Of a stretch of DNA of 42,266 bases, positions 26,160 to 33,680 are shown one piece after another. Both the position numbers and the translations under genes were made by a program. Each line of letters begins with the position of its first letter. Positions within the stretch are counted from its first letter, which is position 1. The notes under the pieces are model-generated. The model did no database searches and was not told the origin of the DNA. It saw only the letters and a program-made list of their open reading frames with translations. Source of the DNA: an uncultured Prevotellaceae bacterium. Its GTDB lineage: Bacteria; Bacteroidota; Bacteroidia; Bacteroidales; Muribaculaceae. Location of the stretch: contig ONKD01000015.1 of the NCBI GenBank assembly GCA_900318345.1, forward strand, positions 1 to 42,266. Reading direction: 5' to 3'.

Positions 26160-28616
26160 TCATTCTAAGTCCACCACCGTGATTCCCGCGCCGCCAAACT
26201 GCACGTGTTCATCGCGGTAACTCTTCACACCAGTCACCGAAGACAGATATTGGCGTATCGCCACTTTCAGGGCTCCAGTTCCCGTTCCATGCAGGATGCG
26301 TACGCGCTGGGCACTGAACTGGATGGCGTCGTCAATGAAATAGGTGATGGCCTGTAATGCCTCATCGGCTCTCATGCCACGCACGTCGATGTCGGGCTTG
26401 AAGTTGAGCTGTCGAGTGCGTATCTCGTCAGTTGTGCTTCGGCCCAGCGACTCGGCCTTAGGTGTCTTTTCTTTGCGCATAGTGCGCTCCACTTGATTGG
26501 CCTCGATTCGCGTCTTGATGTTACCAAAAGCCACTAGCGCATATTTCTCGTCAATGCTGATGAGCGAGCCCACAGTGTTGCTGCCCTTGATGACCACGTT
26601 GTCACCAGCTTGTAGCGGACGTTCTTTAGGTGCGGCAGGCTTGGCGGCTTTCTTGGGTTGGCGGTGGCGCGGCTTGTCCTTGGGAGTGATATCCTTCAAG
26701 CGTTGAGGCTCATCAGGCTCTTGATCGGCGTTTAGCCTTCTCTTGAAGTCCTCTAGCTGGCGGCGCAACTCTTTGGTATGCTCCTTCTCGGCCTGGCGTG
26801 CCCGAATTTCCTTGATGGTCCTTTCAATCTGCGCATTGCTGGAACGCAGGATTTCCTCGGCCTCGTTGCGGGCATCATGGATGATTTGGCGATGCTCGGC
26901 ACGGATGCTGTCAAGGCGGTCGTCATAATCGGCTATCAACTGATCGAGGCGTTTCTCCTTAGCGCGAATGTCTTGGCGTTTATTCTCCCAATAGCGGCGG
27001 TCGCGCACGATATCGAGCAGGTATTTGTCCATGTTGATGTAGTCACTGCCCACAATCTCGCTGGCCTTGTCGATGACCTCACGGGGCAAGCCTGTCTTGC
27101 GCGCGATCTCGATTGCAAACGAGCTACCCGGATAACCCACCGACAACTGGAACAGCGGCTGCATGTGCTGCCGATCATAGAGCATGGCTCCGTTAACCAC
27201 GCCATCGGTGTCCTCGGCAAATTGCTTGAGGTTCTGGTAGTGGGTCGTCACCACACCCATCACTTGATGCTCATTGAGTTGCTCGAGAATGGACTGAGCG
27301 ATGGCACCGCCTATCTGAGGTTCGGTCCCGCTTCCCATCTCGTCAATGAGGATAAGTGTTTCTTTGCCACCCTTCGACAAGAAGAGTTTCATGTTCTGCA
27401 GGTGGCTGCTATAGGTACTCAAGTCATTCTCGATGCTCTGCTGGTCACCAATGTCGATGAAAATGTCACGAAAGATGCCCATGTGGGAATTATCACGCAG
27501 CGTGGGCAATAGGCCACACTGCATCATATACTGCACAATTCCCACTGTCTTCAGGCACACCGACTTGCCGCCGGCATTGGGCCCCGAGATGACCAGGATG
27601 CGGTCTTGGCGATTGAGTGTGATATTCAGCGGCACCACCTCCTTGCCCTGACTGCGCAACGACAGCAGCAGTGCGGGATGCACGGCAGTGTACCATTCCA
27701 CCACGGGTTTGCGGTCGACATGGCACATCTGTGCACCCACATCTTGGGCAAACAAAGCCTTAGCGCGGATGAAATCCAACAGCCCCAACGTATCGAGCAC
27801 ACCCGCCAACTCGTCCAGATGCGGTCTAATCTGGTCGGTCACCTCGGTAAGGATGCGGATAATTTCACGCGCGATCTCGGCCTCAATCTCGCGGATGCGG
27901 TTATTGGCCTCAACGATAGCATCAGGCTCGATGAAAACGGTCTTACCGCTGGCGCTCTCGTCATGCACAATACCATGCAACTTGCGCTTGTTCATGGCGC
28001 TCACTGGCACCACCAGTCTTCCATCGCGCAAGGAAGGTTGCACATCGGCCTCAAGGATGCCGTCCTGTTTACCCTGGGCAATAATGCGGCGCAGGGTGCC
28101 GTTGATGCTGCTGGTCACATGGGCAATAGACGCACGCAGGTCACGCAGTTGGGGCGAAGCGGTATCCTTGATGTTTCCCGCCTTATCCAGCACGTGTCCG
28201 ATAGCATTACTCAGCTCTGGGAAGGCATGAAGGCCACTGGTGAGCTCGCTCAAGCGAGGATAAGGAGTGCCGGCTTCTCCATCTTGAGCAAAAAAGCGCA
28301 CGACCTGACTAACGGTCACCAGCAGACGCTGCAAATCAAACAGCCGCTCTGCAGAGAGGAATGTGCCCGGAGTCGATATCTCCTTGAGCACCACTCGCAG
28401 GTCAAAATAGTAACTCAGCGGGAATTCACGCTTCGCCTGAACAATAGACAGAAACTCATTGGTCTGTTCCAGCCAACGTATCACCTCGTCGCGGCGCGTC
28501 GAGAAACGCAAGCGAGGCACATTAGAGGCACCAAGCGCACTGACGCAATAGCGCTCAAGCTCGCGGCGTACTGCATCAAACCCTATCTTTGACTCAAAAT
28601 TTGAGGGATAAATCAT
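26160..28616 (-). CDS. mutS2: MutS2 family protein (Smr-domain ATPase)
   Basis: The 818-residue protein has the MutS2 core, Walker A GPNAGGKS (345-352), the DEMGSGTEP Walker B region and the STYSSHL motif. A long charged coiled coil follows (about 520-640). The C-terminal Smr nuclease domain has the DIDVRGM motif and HGTGTG. The MutS mismatch-reading domains are absent, as usual for MutS2. These proteins act in suppression of recombination or rescue of collided ribosomes. The family N-terminus MIYPSNFESKIGFD confirms the start. A promoter with its -7 box only four bases before the ATG suggests a leaderless mRNA. The M3 peptidase gene follows. Confidence 0.95.
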   Translation of the reverse strand: MIYPSNFESKIGFDAVRRELERYCVSALGASNVPRLRFSTRRDEVIRWLEQTNEFLSIVQAKREFPLSYYFDLRVVLKEISTPGTFLSAERLFDLQRLLVTVSQVVRFFAQDGEAGTPYPRLSELTSGLHAFPELSNAIGHVLDKAGNIKDTASPQLRDLRASIAHVTSSINGTLRRIIAQGKQDGILEADVQPSLRDGRLVVPVSAMNKRKLHGIVHDESASGKTVFIEPDAIVEANNRIREIEAEIAREIIRILTEVTDQIRPHLDELAGVLDTLGLLDFIRAKALFAQDVGAQMCHVDRKPVVEWYTAVHPALLLSLRSQGKEVVPLNITLNRQDRILVISGPNAGGKSVCLKTVGIVQYMMQCGLLPTLRDNSHMGIFRDIFIDIGDQQSIENDLSTYSSHLQNMKLFLSKGGKETLILIDEMGSGTEPQIGGAIAQSILEQLNEHQVMGVVTTHYQNLKQFAEDTDGVVNGAMLYDRQHMQPLFQLSVGYPGSSFAIEIARKTGLPREVIDKASEIVGSDYINMDKYLLDIVRDRRYWENKRQDIRAKEKRLDQLIADYDDRLDSIRAEHRQIIHDARNEAEEILRSSNAQIERTIKEIRARQAEKEHTKELRRQLEDFKRRLNADQEPDEPQRLKDITPKDKPRHRQPKKAAKPAAPKERPLQAGDNVVIKGSNTVGSLISIDEKYALVAFGNIKTRIEANQVERTMRKEKTPKAESLGRSTTDEIRTRQLNFKPDIDVRGMRADEALQAITYFIDDAIQFSAQRVRILHGTGTGALKVAIRQYLSSVTGVKSYRDEHVQFGGAGITVVDLE

Positions 28617-28620
28617 ACCA

Positions 28621-28651
28621 CAAAATTAGTGCAAGTTGAGAGCAGAACAAA
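28621..28651 (-). promoter_or_regulatory. mutS2 promoter placed for a leaderless transcript
   Basis: On the minus strand, TTTG (28651-28648), 19 bases and TAATTTTG (28628-28621) form a full consensus match. The -7 box ends four bases before the ATG (28616-28614), so transcription would start at or beside the first codon. Confidence 0.7.
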
Positions 28652-28675
28652 ATGAAAATGGAAAATTTTCATTTT
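28649..28675. promoter_or_regulatory. Inverted repeat overlapping the mutS2 -33 box
   Basis: Perfect 11-base arms (28649-28659 and 28665-28675) with a 5-base spacer touch the -33 TTTG. It could be an operator or simply an AT-rich hairpin. No regulator is identified. Confidence 0.4.
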
Positions 28676-28757
28676 TTATGCCGAAACGTAGCCTAATTTA
28701 TCCAACATTAGTGCAAGTAAAGAGTCACCGACTGATAGCATACACCATAAAGACAAA

Positions 28758-28823
28758 AGAACCTCCAGCGAACCAGGCTTTGTTGCTCACGTTAGCAAGC
28801 CTTGGTTCACTGGAGGTTTTTTT
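28758..28823 (-). terminator. Terminator of the FGE-like protein gene
   Basis: A long imperfect hairpin has outer arms at 28761-28779 and 28798-28817 (19-20 bases, one bulge) and an inner 5-bp stem (28783-28787 with 28794-28798). On the minus strand the stem is followed by TTCTTTT; on the plus strand it is followed by seven T. It therefore could work in both directions. It lies downstream of the gene ending at 28901 and upstream of mutS2. Confidence 0.75.
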
Positions 28824-28860
28824 CTTGAAACCGCCTTTTAGCGGCTACGATAAGAGTCAA

Positions 28861-28890
28861 TACAGGCCATCGCCACGGCGATAACCTGTA
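28861..28890 (-). other. Tetraloop hairpin just after the stop codon (candidate DGR cruciform)
   Basis: A 6-bp stem (28861-28866 with 28885-28890), a 2x2 mismatch, a 5-bp stem (28869-28873 with 28878-28882) and a 4-base loop make a compact hairpin. It begins 10 bases after the stop of the FGE-like gene and is separate from the terminator. DGR target genes are known to carry a hairpin with a 4-base loop just downstream of the variable repeat; the position fits. No T-run follows, so it is not a terminator. Confidence 0.5.
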
Positions 28891-28900
28891 TAGCTAGAGA

Positions 28901-28996
28901 TTACAGAGCGAGACGCAGTCCCAAGTAAGCGGACGTTGTCGTCGGCATGTTGTTGACCCTGAGGGACACGCGGCTACTCGTAGCGGGAAGTACCCA
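28901..28996 (-). other. Candidate DGR variable region (VR)
   Basis: The last 31 codons (W536 to L566 plus stop) have the frame of FGE-like DGR variable repeats: RGGCW, a scrambled stretch, then GLRLAL. Positions where relatives usually carry Asn codons hold GTA, CTT, CCC, GCT, AGT, AGC, CTC, GTC, TCC, GCT and TAC. The first two bases are scattered while the third is mostly C or T, as expected for mutagenesis of AAY template codons. The end (TTGGGACTGCGTCTCGCTCTG) is GC-rich and A-poor, like an IMH. No template copy or reverse transcriptase is in the window. Confidence 0.5.
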
Positions 28997-30601
28997 GCAA
29001 CCACCACGGAATACGCGGAAGGCACCTGTTGAGGGACCAGTGGGATTAGTTTGAGGCTGGCTGCTATATTTGCCATAGATGTCCTGGCACCATTCCCACA
29101 CGTTACCCGACATGTCATACAAGCCCAACTCGTTGGGAGCCTTTGTTGCCACGGGCTGAGTCATTGAGGTAGAGTTAGCACTGTACCATGCCACTTCGTT
29201 GACATCGTTACTACCAGCATATTTGTAGCCTTCGCTCTTCTTGCCACCGCGGGCTGCAAATTCCCACTCGGCTTCAGTAGGCAGGCGGAATGTCATGCCG
29301 GTCATCTCGTTCAACTTTTCAATAAACAACTGGCAGTCATACCAAGATACCCTTTCAACGGGACGGTTAATACCACTTGAGAAGTTGCTCGGGTTAGTAC
29401 CCATCACAGCCGTCCACAGTTCCTGGGTCACCTCGGTCTCGCCAATGCAATAACTTGACAGCGTCACCTCGTGGACAGGAAGCTCATCGCTGGTTACATC
29501 GCTGCCTTGCTCCTCGGTACCACCCATGGTGAAGGTGCCACCCTCTACAGCGATCATCTTGAAGGTCACACCGTTTACCGTATAGGTATCGGTCACGGGC
29601 GGGTTCAAGTCAATGCTACCCAAGAGGTAGTCAATCAACATGGTCGCGTCTTTGATGCTCACGCTCTCGTCGTGGTTACAGTCAGCGTTGGTCTCGCTGA
29701 ATGGTGCTTCCACCTCACCACCAAGCAGATAGTCGATGAGTTTGGTCACGTCACTAATCGTCACATAGCCGTCACAGTTAACATCGCCAAGTTCGGTATA
29801 AACAATTACCTCGCAAGTATCGGGAATAGCCTGCTCATCAACAGAGTTTACAACGACCATCGTTGAACCCTCAGCCAAACCGACCACCTGGATTACACCG
29901 TTCACGAGACGGGCAGCAGCTACCTCGGGATTGCTCGATGAGACTTTAATCTCAGTTTGCAGCGGAGCCATGGTGGGGAAGAGCGTCAATGCATGGTTGG
30001 GCAACAATCTTGCCACATGCCTGTCAAGACTGATTTGAATCGTGGTCTCAAGTACAGTAATATGACACACGCTCTGCTTATCAAGGCAACTAACCACAAT
30101 GTCACACTCGCCGGGGAACACACCAGTAACGATGCCGTCGCTAACGGTTGCTACCTCGGGATTAGTTGAATACCAATCAACTGATTGTGCCGAAGCATTC
30201 TCGGGCAATACAGTGGCATTGATATTCATGACACCACCAACATACAATTCGGCTGAGCTCGGACTCAGAGCCACTCCGGTCGGCTCCACGGCATCATTCT
30301 CCATTGTCGCAAAGTTGCTCCAATAATCGGCAAGGAAATAAGCTCCATAGGATGTTGAGGGCATATGCAGTATTGCGCCATACTCCAGGAATGTATTCTC
30401 AACACATGCGGGAGGTGTCGCAGCAAAGGAATAAACCACACTTGGATTTACTTGCAAGGGGCCAAGTGTACTCACACCACTACCGATGTACAGCGTTGAA
30501 CCGTCGCTATAGACGCCTTCAGCCAACTGTTCATAAGCACTCGCTGCTACAGGCAACAACGCTGCCATCAACAAAACGATTGAATGTAAAAACTTATTCA
30601 T
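28901..30601 (-). CDS. Secreted Big2/dockerin/FGE-like protein, candidate DGR target
   Basis: The 566-residue protein has a signal peptide (1-22) and an N-terminal region of unknown type (23-104). Two Big2-like Ig domains follow (about 105-183 and 187-268). A dockerin pair sits at 272-328 (GDVNCDGYVTISDVTKLIDYLL and ADCNHDESVSIKDATMLIDYLL). Residues 345-566 form a formylglycine-generating-enzyme/C-type-lectin-like domain (FKMIAVEGGTFTMGG, then RLPTEAEWEFAARGG and DMSGNVWEWCQD). FGE catalytic cysteines near the C-terminus are not seen. The C-terminus after RGGCW departs strongly from the family and looks like a diversified ligand-binding surface. The protein is therefore more likely a surface or secreted binding protein than an enzyme. 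An internal dockerin before the FGE-like domain is unusual. The gene stands alone. Confidence 0.85.
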   Translation of the reverse strand: MNKFLHSIVLLMAALLPVAASAYEQLAEGVYSDGSTLYIGSGVSTLGPLQVNPSVVYSFAATPPACVENTFLEYGAILHMPSTSYGAYFLADYWSNFATMENDAVEPTGVALSPSSAELYVGGVMNINATVLPENASAQSVDWYSTNPEVATVSDGIVTGVFPGECDIVVSCLDKQSVCHITVLETTIQISLDRHVARLLPNHALTLFPTMAPLQTEIKVSSSNPEVAAARLVNGVIQVVGLAEGSTMVVVNSVDEQAIPDTCEVIVYTELGDVNCDGYVTISDVTKLIDYLLGGEVEAPFSETNADCNHDESVSIKDATMLIDYLLGSIDLNPPVTDTYTVNGVTFKMIAVEGGTFTMGGTEEQGSDVTSDELPVHEVTLSSYCIGETEVTQELWTAVMGTNPSNFSSGINRPVERVSWYDCQLFIEKLNEMTGMTFRLPTEAEWEFAARGGKKSEGYKYAGSNDVNEVAWYSANSTSMTQPVATKAPNELGLYDMSGNVWEWCQDIYGKYSSQPQTNPTGPSTGAFRVFRGGCWVLPATSSRVSLRVNNMPTTTSAYLGLRLAL

Positions 30602-30638
30602 TTTAGATTTTGATAATAATTAAGTGATAATGAAAGTG

Positions 30639-30668
30639 CAAAATTAGATAAAAAATCTGATTCATAAA
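30639..30668 (-). promoter_or_regulatory. Candidate promoter for the FGE-like protein gene
   Basis: On the minus strand, TAATTTTG (30646-30639) fits the -7 consensus. A TTTA at 30668-30665 lies 18 bases upstream, an imperfect -33. The -7 box is 37 bases before the ATG. Confidence 0.5.
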
Positions 30669-30883
30669 CCATTCACGACAAAAAAACGCCCCACTTCCAC
30701 CGACAACTGTGGGAAGGCTAAGGTAACTCGTATGCCATAATCACCCTCCAGTGGCTATCATCAATCCTGGCGCCCAAACAAACGCTTACAGCACAAGAGG
30801 AGGACAATGGCAGTGCCCACTTGACTTAAAAGTGAAAATGAATATTTTTCACCATAATCTATAATCGGTATCTAGTTTTTTTT

Positions 30884-30891
30884 TACTTTTG
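30884..30891 (+). promoter_or_regulatory. -7 box of the candidate small RNA
   Basis: TACTTTTG fits TAnnTTTG exactly and follows a T-run. No clear -33 is present. Transcription would begin near 30898, just before the first hairpin. Confidence 0.45.
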
Positions 30892-30897
30892 CGGCAT

Positions 30898-31016
30898 CAT
30901 CGGGGCCAAGTGCCCCATGATATCATCATCAATCAAATCTTATCAAGTCTGATCCTAAAAAAAACGGTGCCCCGACAGTGGCTAAATGGCCATCAAAGGG
31001 GCACTTTTTGTTTTTT
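30898..31016 (+). ncRNA. Candidate small RNA or leader of about 120 nt
   Basis: A GGGGC/GCCCC hairpin (30902-30906 with 30912-30916) lies near the 5' end. An A/U-rich linker follows, then a terminator-type hairpin: outer stem 30967-30973 with 30998-31004 and inner stem 30979-30982 with 30989-30992. It ends in TTTTTGTTTTTT. The 5' sequence AAGTGCCCC (30908-30916) is the exact complement of GGGGCACTT (30998-31006) in the terminator, so two exclusive folds are possible. This may be a free sRNA, or an attenuated leader upstream of the C1B peptidase whose own -7 box lies further down. No Rfam family was recognised. Confidence 0.5.
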
Positions 31017-31062
31017 CGCCACAATTAAATCACCTAAAACAGGATATTTCAAAAAAAACTAT

Positions 31063-31070
31063 TAAATTTG
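31063..31070 (+). promoter_or_regulatory. Candidate -7 box for the C1B peptidase gene
   Basis: TAAATTTG fits TAnnTTTG and lies 61 bases before the ATG at 31132. The -33 region is not a clear match. Confidence 0.45.
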
Positions 31071-31131
31071 CATCTTGGAATATCAAAGACATTAACCTAA
31101 AACAGTTATAAATTAAACAAAATCAGTATTT

Positions 31132-32337
31132 ATGAAGAAATTAGTTTTTGCTTTATTGGCTTCGGCAATCGCTTTCAACATGATGGCCGATGACAAGGTT
31201 GTCATCCCCGACAGCACCGGTTTCAAGTTTACCGACACCAAGGAGATCCGTCACACCGCCGTCAAGGACCAGAACAAGTCCGGTACGTGCTGGTGCTACT
31301 CCACCAACTCCTTCTTTGAGAACGAGATCCTGCGCCGCACGGGCAAGGAAGTTCACCTCAGCGAGGGTTTTGTTGTAAACCACTGCTACTATGACAAGGC
31401 CATCAAGTACATCCGCATGGATGGCCAGATCAACTTTGCTGAAGGTGGCGCTGCCGAGGACGTTCCCTACGTTTGGCGCAACTACGGTATGGTGCCCAAC
31501 GAGGTTTACACCGGCATGACCTATGAAGACAAGAAGTTTGACACCAGTGAGCTCACCTCGTTGCTGAGTGGCTATGTAGGCACCATCAACAAGAACATGC
31601 GACGCAAGCTCACTCCTGCATGGAAAGATGGTTTGCAGGCTATCCTGAACAGCTACATGGGCAAGATGCCCGAGACCTTCGTCTATGAGGGCAAGACCTA
31701 CACACCGCAGACTTGGGCTGCCAGCCTCGGCCTGAACATGGACGACTATGTGCCCATCGCATCGTTCACCCATCACCCCTACTATCAGCCCTTCATCCTT
31801 GAGGTGGCCGACAACTGGTTGTGGTCCAGCTATCAGAACGTGCCCATCGACGAGCTGCTGGAGATTGCCAACTACGCTATCGACAACGGCTACAGCATCG
31901 CTTGGGGTGCCGACGTCAGCGAGAAGGGATTCAAGTGGCGCAACGGTTATGCCATCCTGCCCGTGAAGAAAGACGTGCCCGATGCAGCCGGTACCGACAT
32001 GGCTCGTTGGGCTCAGCTCAGCGATAAGGACCGCGAGGCCGAGCTCTGGGACATCAAGGGCCCGGTTAAGGAGCAGTGGGTAACCCCTGAGGAGCGTCAG
32101 GAGATGTTTGACAACAAGGAGACCACCGACGACCACGGCATGGTTATCATGGGCAAGGCCGTTGACCAGGAGGGTAACAAGTACTTCAAGGTACAGAACA
32201 GCTGGGACACCAACCAGCTCTATGAGGGCTACTTCTATTGCAGTGAGGCCTTCTTCCGTGCCAAGACGTTGAACATCCTCGTTCACAAGGATGCCATTCC
32301 CGCCAAGATTGCCAAGAAAATGGGCATCAAGAAGTAA
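31132..32337 (+). CDS. Exported C1B cysteine peptidase (bleomycin hydrolase/PepC-like)
   Basis: The 401-residue protein has a signal peptide (MKKLVFALLASAIAFNMMA). Papain-fold catalytic residues are in order: Q47 in KDQNKSGTCWCY, C53, H335 in DDHGMVIMGKA and N356 in VQNSWDT. Bleomycin hydrolase/aminopeptidase C relatives are normally cytosolic hexamers; Bacteroidales have many exported versions such as this one. The mature C-terminus ends in Lys-rich KKMGIKK. It probably trims peptides in the periplasm. It is monocistronic: a 14-bp terminator follows the stop. Codon use is strongly biased toward C and G in third positions, suggesting high expression. Confidence 0.9.
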   Translation: MKKLVFALLASAIAFNMMADDKVVIPDSTGFKFTDTKEIRHTAVKDQNKSGTCWCYSTNSFFENEILRRTGKEVHLSEGFVVNHCYYDKAIKYIRMDGQINFAEGGAAEDVPYVWRNYGMVPNEVYTGMTYEDKKFDTSELTSLLSGYVGTINKNMRRKLTPAWKDGLQAILNSYMGKMPETFVYEGKTYTPQTWAASLGLNMDDYVPIASFTHHPYYQPFILEVADNWLWSSYQNVPIDELLEIANYAIDNGYSIAWGADVSEKGFKWRNGYAILPVKKDVPDAAGTDMARWAQLSDKDREAELWDIKGPVKEQWVTPEERQEMFDNKETTDDHGMVIMGKAVDQEGNKYFKVQNSWDTNQLYEGYFYCSEAFFRAKTLNILVHKDAIPAKIAKKMGIKK

Positions 32338-32346
32338 AATTTTCCA

Positions 32347-32384
32347 TTCAAGTCCTGGGGCATGACCCCGGGACTTGAACTTTT
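32347..32384 (+). terminator. Terminator after the C1B peptidase gene
   Basis: A 14-bp stem (32347-32360 with 32366-32379, one G-U pair) with a 5-base loop is followed by CTTTT. It begins 9 bases after the stop. Confidence 0.85.
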
Positions 32385-32440
32385 GAATATTATATCTATA
32401 TCATTTCTTTAACCGACTTATTTCTAACAACTAAAGAAAA

Positions 32441-32815
32441 ATGAAAGTATTAAACACCGATAAGGCACCTGCTGCCATTGGACCTTACAGCCAGGCTATC
32501 CGCACCGGCAACCTCGTTTTCGTCTCGGGCCAGCTGCCCATCGACCCCGCCACTGGCGCCTTCCCCGAGGGAGGCATCAAGGAACAGACCAATCAGAGCC
32601 TGCTCAATGCCCGCGCCATCCTCCAGAGTGAGGGTCTGGACCTGTGCAACGTCGTTAAGACTACCGTCTTCCTGAGCGAGATCGCCAACTTCGGTCCCAT
32701 GAACGAGGTCTATGCCGAGTTCTTTACCGCACCCTACCCCGCCCGCTGCGCCTTCGCTGTTAAGGACCTGCCTAAGGGCGCCCTCGTTGAGATCGAACTC
32801 ATCGCCGAGGCTTAA
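32441..32815 (+). CDS. ridA: RidA family enamine/imine deaminase
   Basis: The 124-residue protein hydrolyses reactive enamines and imines, such as 2-aminoacrylate, made by PLP enzymes. Family motifs are IGPYSQAI (13-20), VFVSGQLPIDP (26-36), the catalytic arginine R102 in ARCAFAV, and the final VEIELIAEA with the conserved glutamate. Length is typical. It has no signal peptide and acts in the cytosol. It is isolated from its neighbours by the upstream terminator and a long repeat-bearing spacer. Confidence 0.95.
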   Translation: MKVLNTDKAPAAIGPYSQAIRTGNLVFVSGQLPIDPATGAFPEGGIKEQTNQSLLNARAILQSEGLDLCNVVKTTVFLSEIANFGPMNEVYAEFFTAPYPARCAFAVKDLPKGALVEIELIAEA

Positions 32816-33085
32816 CCCTAACATACTTCCAGAAATAATATTACGCCCTGTGTTTGCAACGTCAAGCGCAGGGCTTATTCTTTCCACCCAACAATTCCAC
32901 GTTAATTACCATGAATTTTTCATGAATTAATGACCATTTCACGACAATTCACGTGAAAAGAATCTTTTAATGCGAATTACGCGAATGAACGCGAATTTTT
33001 TATTTTTTGAATTCGTGGTAATTCGTGTAATCAGCATTTAATTAAAAAATGTTTTCTTAGTTGTCCCAGTTGTTTTTAAACCCGG

Positions 33086-33182
33086 GCGGGGATGCCGTAG
33101 GGCCTCGCCTTGGCGTGGCCGTCATCTACAGACCCTATTTAACAGTCATTCCTGTGTATTATTATTTCACATATAATTACCA
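33086..33182 (+). repeat. 97-base direct repeat, copy 1
   Basis: This is identical over 97 bases to 33317-33413 (offset 231). It starts with GCGGGGATGCCGTAGGGCCT and contains an imperfect hairpin around CGCCTTGGCG. Confidence 0.85.
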
Positions 33183-33316
33183 TGAATTTCTCATTAATTA
33201 TATGATTAATTCACGACAATTCACGTGAAAATATCTTTTAATGCGAATTTCGCTAATTCAACCAAGTACACTAATAATAAATTCGTTCAATTCATTTCAT
33301 TCGCCGAAAGTAAAGC

Positions 33317-33413
33317 GCGGGGATGCCGTAGGGCCTCGCCTTGGCGTGGCCGTCATCTACAGACCCTATTTAACAGTCATTCCTGTGTATTATTATTTCA
33401 CATATAATTACCA
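33317..33413 (+). repeat. 97-base direct repeat, copy 2
   Basis: Second copy of the block at 33086-33182. Homology continues at lower identity for about 90 bases, giving a tandem unit of about 231 bases. Confidence 0.85.
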
Positions 33414-33624
33414 CGAATTATCCATTAATTAATGATCAATTCACGAAAATTCACGTGAAAATATCTTTAAATGCGAATTACACGAATGAACGCGAATTAA
33501 TTTTTTAATCCGCGTAATCCGCGTTTAAAAAAAGTTGTATTAGTTGTTCCAGTTGTTTTTAAAAGCTCGTGTAGGTCCCCCTCAGAAAAATCAGAATAAT
33601 CCGTAGTATTCTTTAAAAAAGCAT

Positions 33625-33632
33625 TATCTTTG
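33625..33632 (+). promoter_or_regulatory. Candidate -7 box for gpmI
   Basis: TATCTTTG fits TAnnTTTG and lies 48 bases before the gpmI ATG. The -33 is not evident. Confidence 0.5.
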
Positions 33633-33680
33633 CAGTCCTAAAAAAACAGGTAAATAATATTTTAAGGTAATATTTCTATT

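Larger units (their letters stand above)
30602..31131. other. Intergenic region of 530 bases between divergent genes
   Basis: The left part (30602-30670) is the promoter of the FGE-like gene. From 30671 to 30880 no gene, repeat or convincing signal was seen except a weak 7-bp A/T hairpin at 30832-30852. The right part holds the candidate small RNA (30884-31016) and the promoter of the C1B peptidase. Confidence 0.7.
32904..33570. repeat. Array of degenerate intergenic repeats
   Basis: Three diverged copies of an AT-rich block (AATTACCATGAATT..., TTCACGACAATTCACGTGAAAA, ATCTTTTAATGCGAATTACGCGAATGAACGCGAATT, then TTGTTCCAGTTGTTTTTAAA) begin near 32907, 33175 and 33405. The second and third are each preceded by a 97-base GC-rich block. 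The block contains short palindromes such as TTCACGTGAA. The array fills most of the 865-base gap between ridA and gpmI. No gene is credible in it; short open frames there are repeat-encoded. Confidence 0.75.

Noticed and set aside
27606-28592. Open frame of 328 codons opposite mutS2
   Set aside because: It is fully contained in mutS2, with no recognisable protein features.
28901-30601. Active formylglycine-generating enzyme (sulfatase activator)
   Set aside because: The C-terminal cysteines of catalytic FGEs are not present, no sulfatase is near, and the protein is built from surface-type modules.
28617-31131. DGR reverse transcriptase or template repeat near the variable region
   Set aside because: The flanking spacers contain no reverse transcriptase frame and no second copy of the GC-rich end; if a DGR exists it is outside the window.
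31153-32286. Open frame of 377 codons opposite the C1B peptidase
   Set aside because: The plus-strand protein has a signal peptide and all catalytic residues; the antisense frame is a shadow of its strong third-position bias.
33225-33432. Two short plus-strand frames (60 and 63 codons)
   Set aside because: They lie in the tandem repeat block and are produced by the repeated GC-rich sequence.
32904-33570. Possible CRISPR array
   Set aside because: Repeat unit is about 231 bases with few copies and no spacer-repeat regularity; no cas genes are near.
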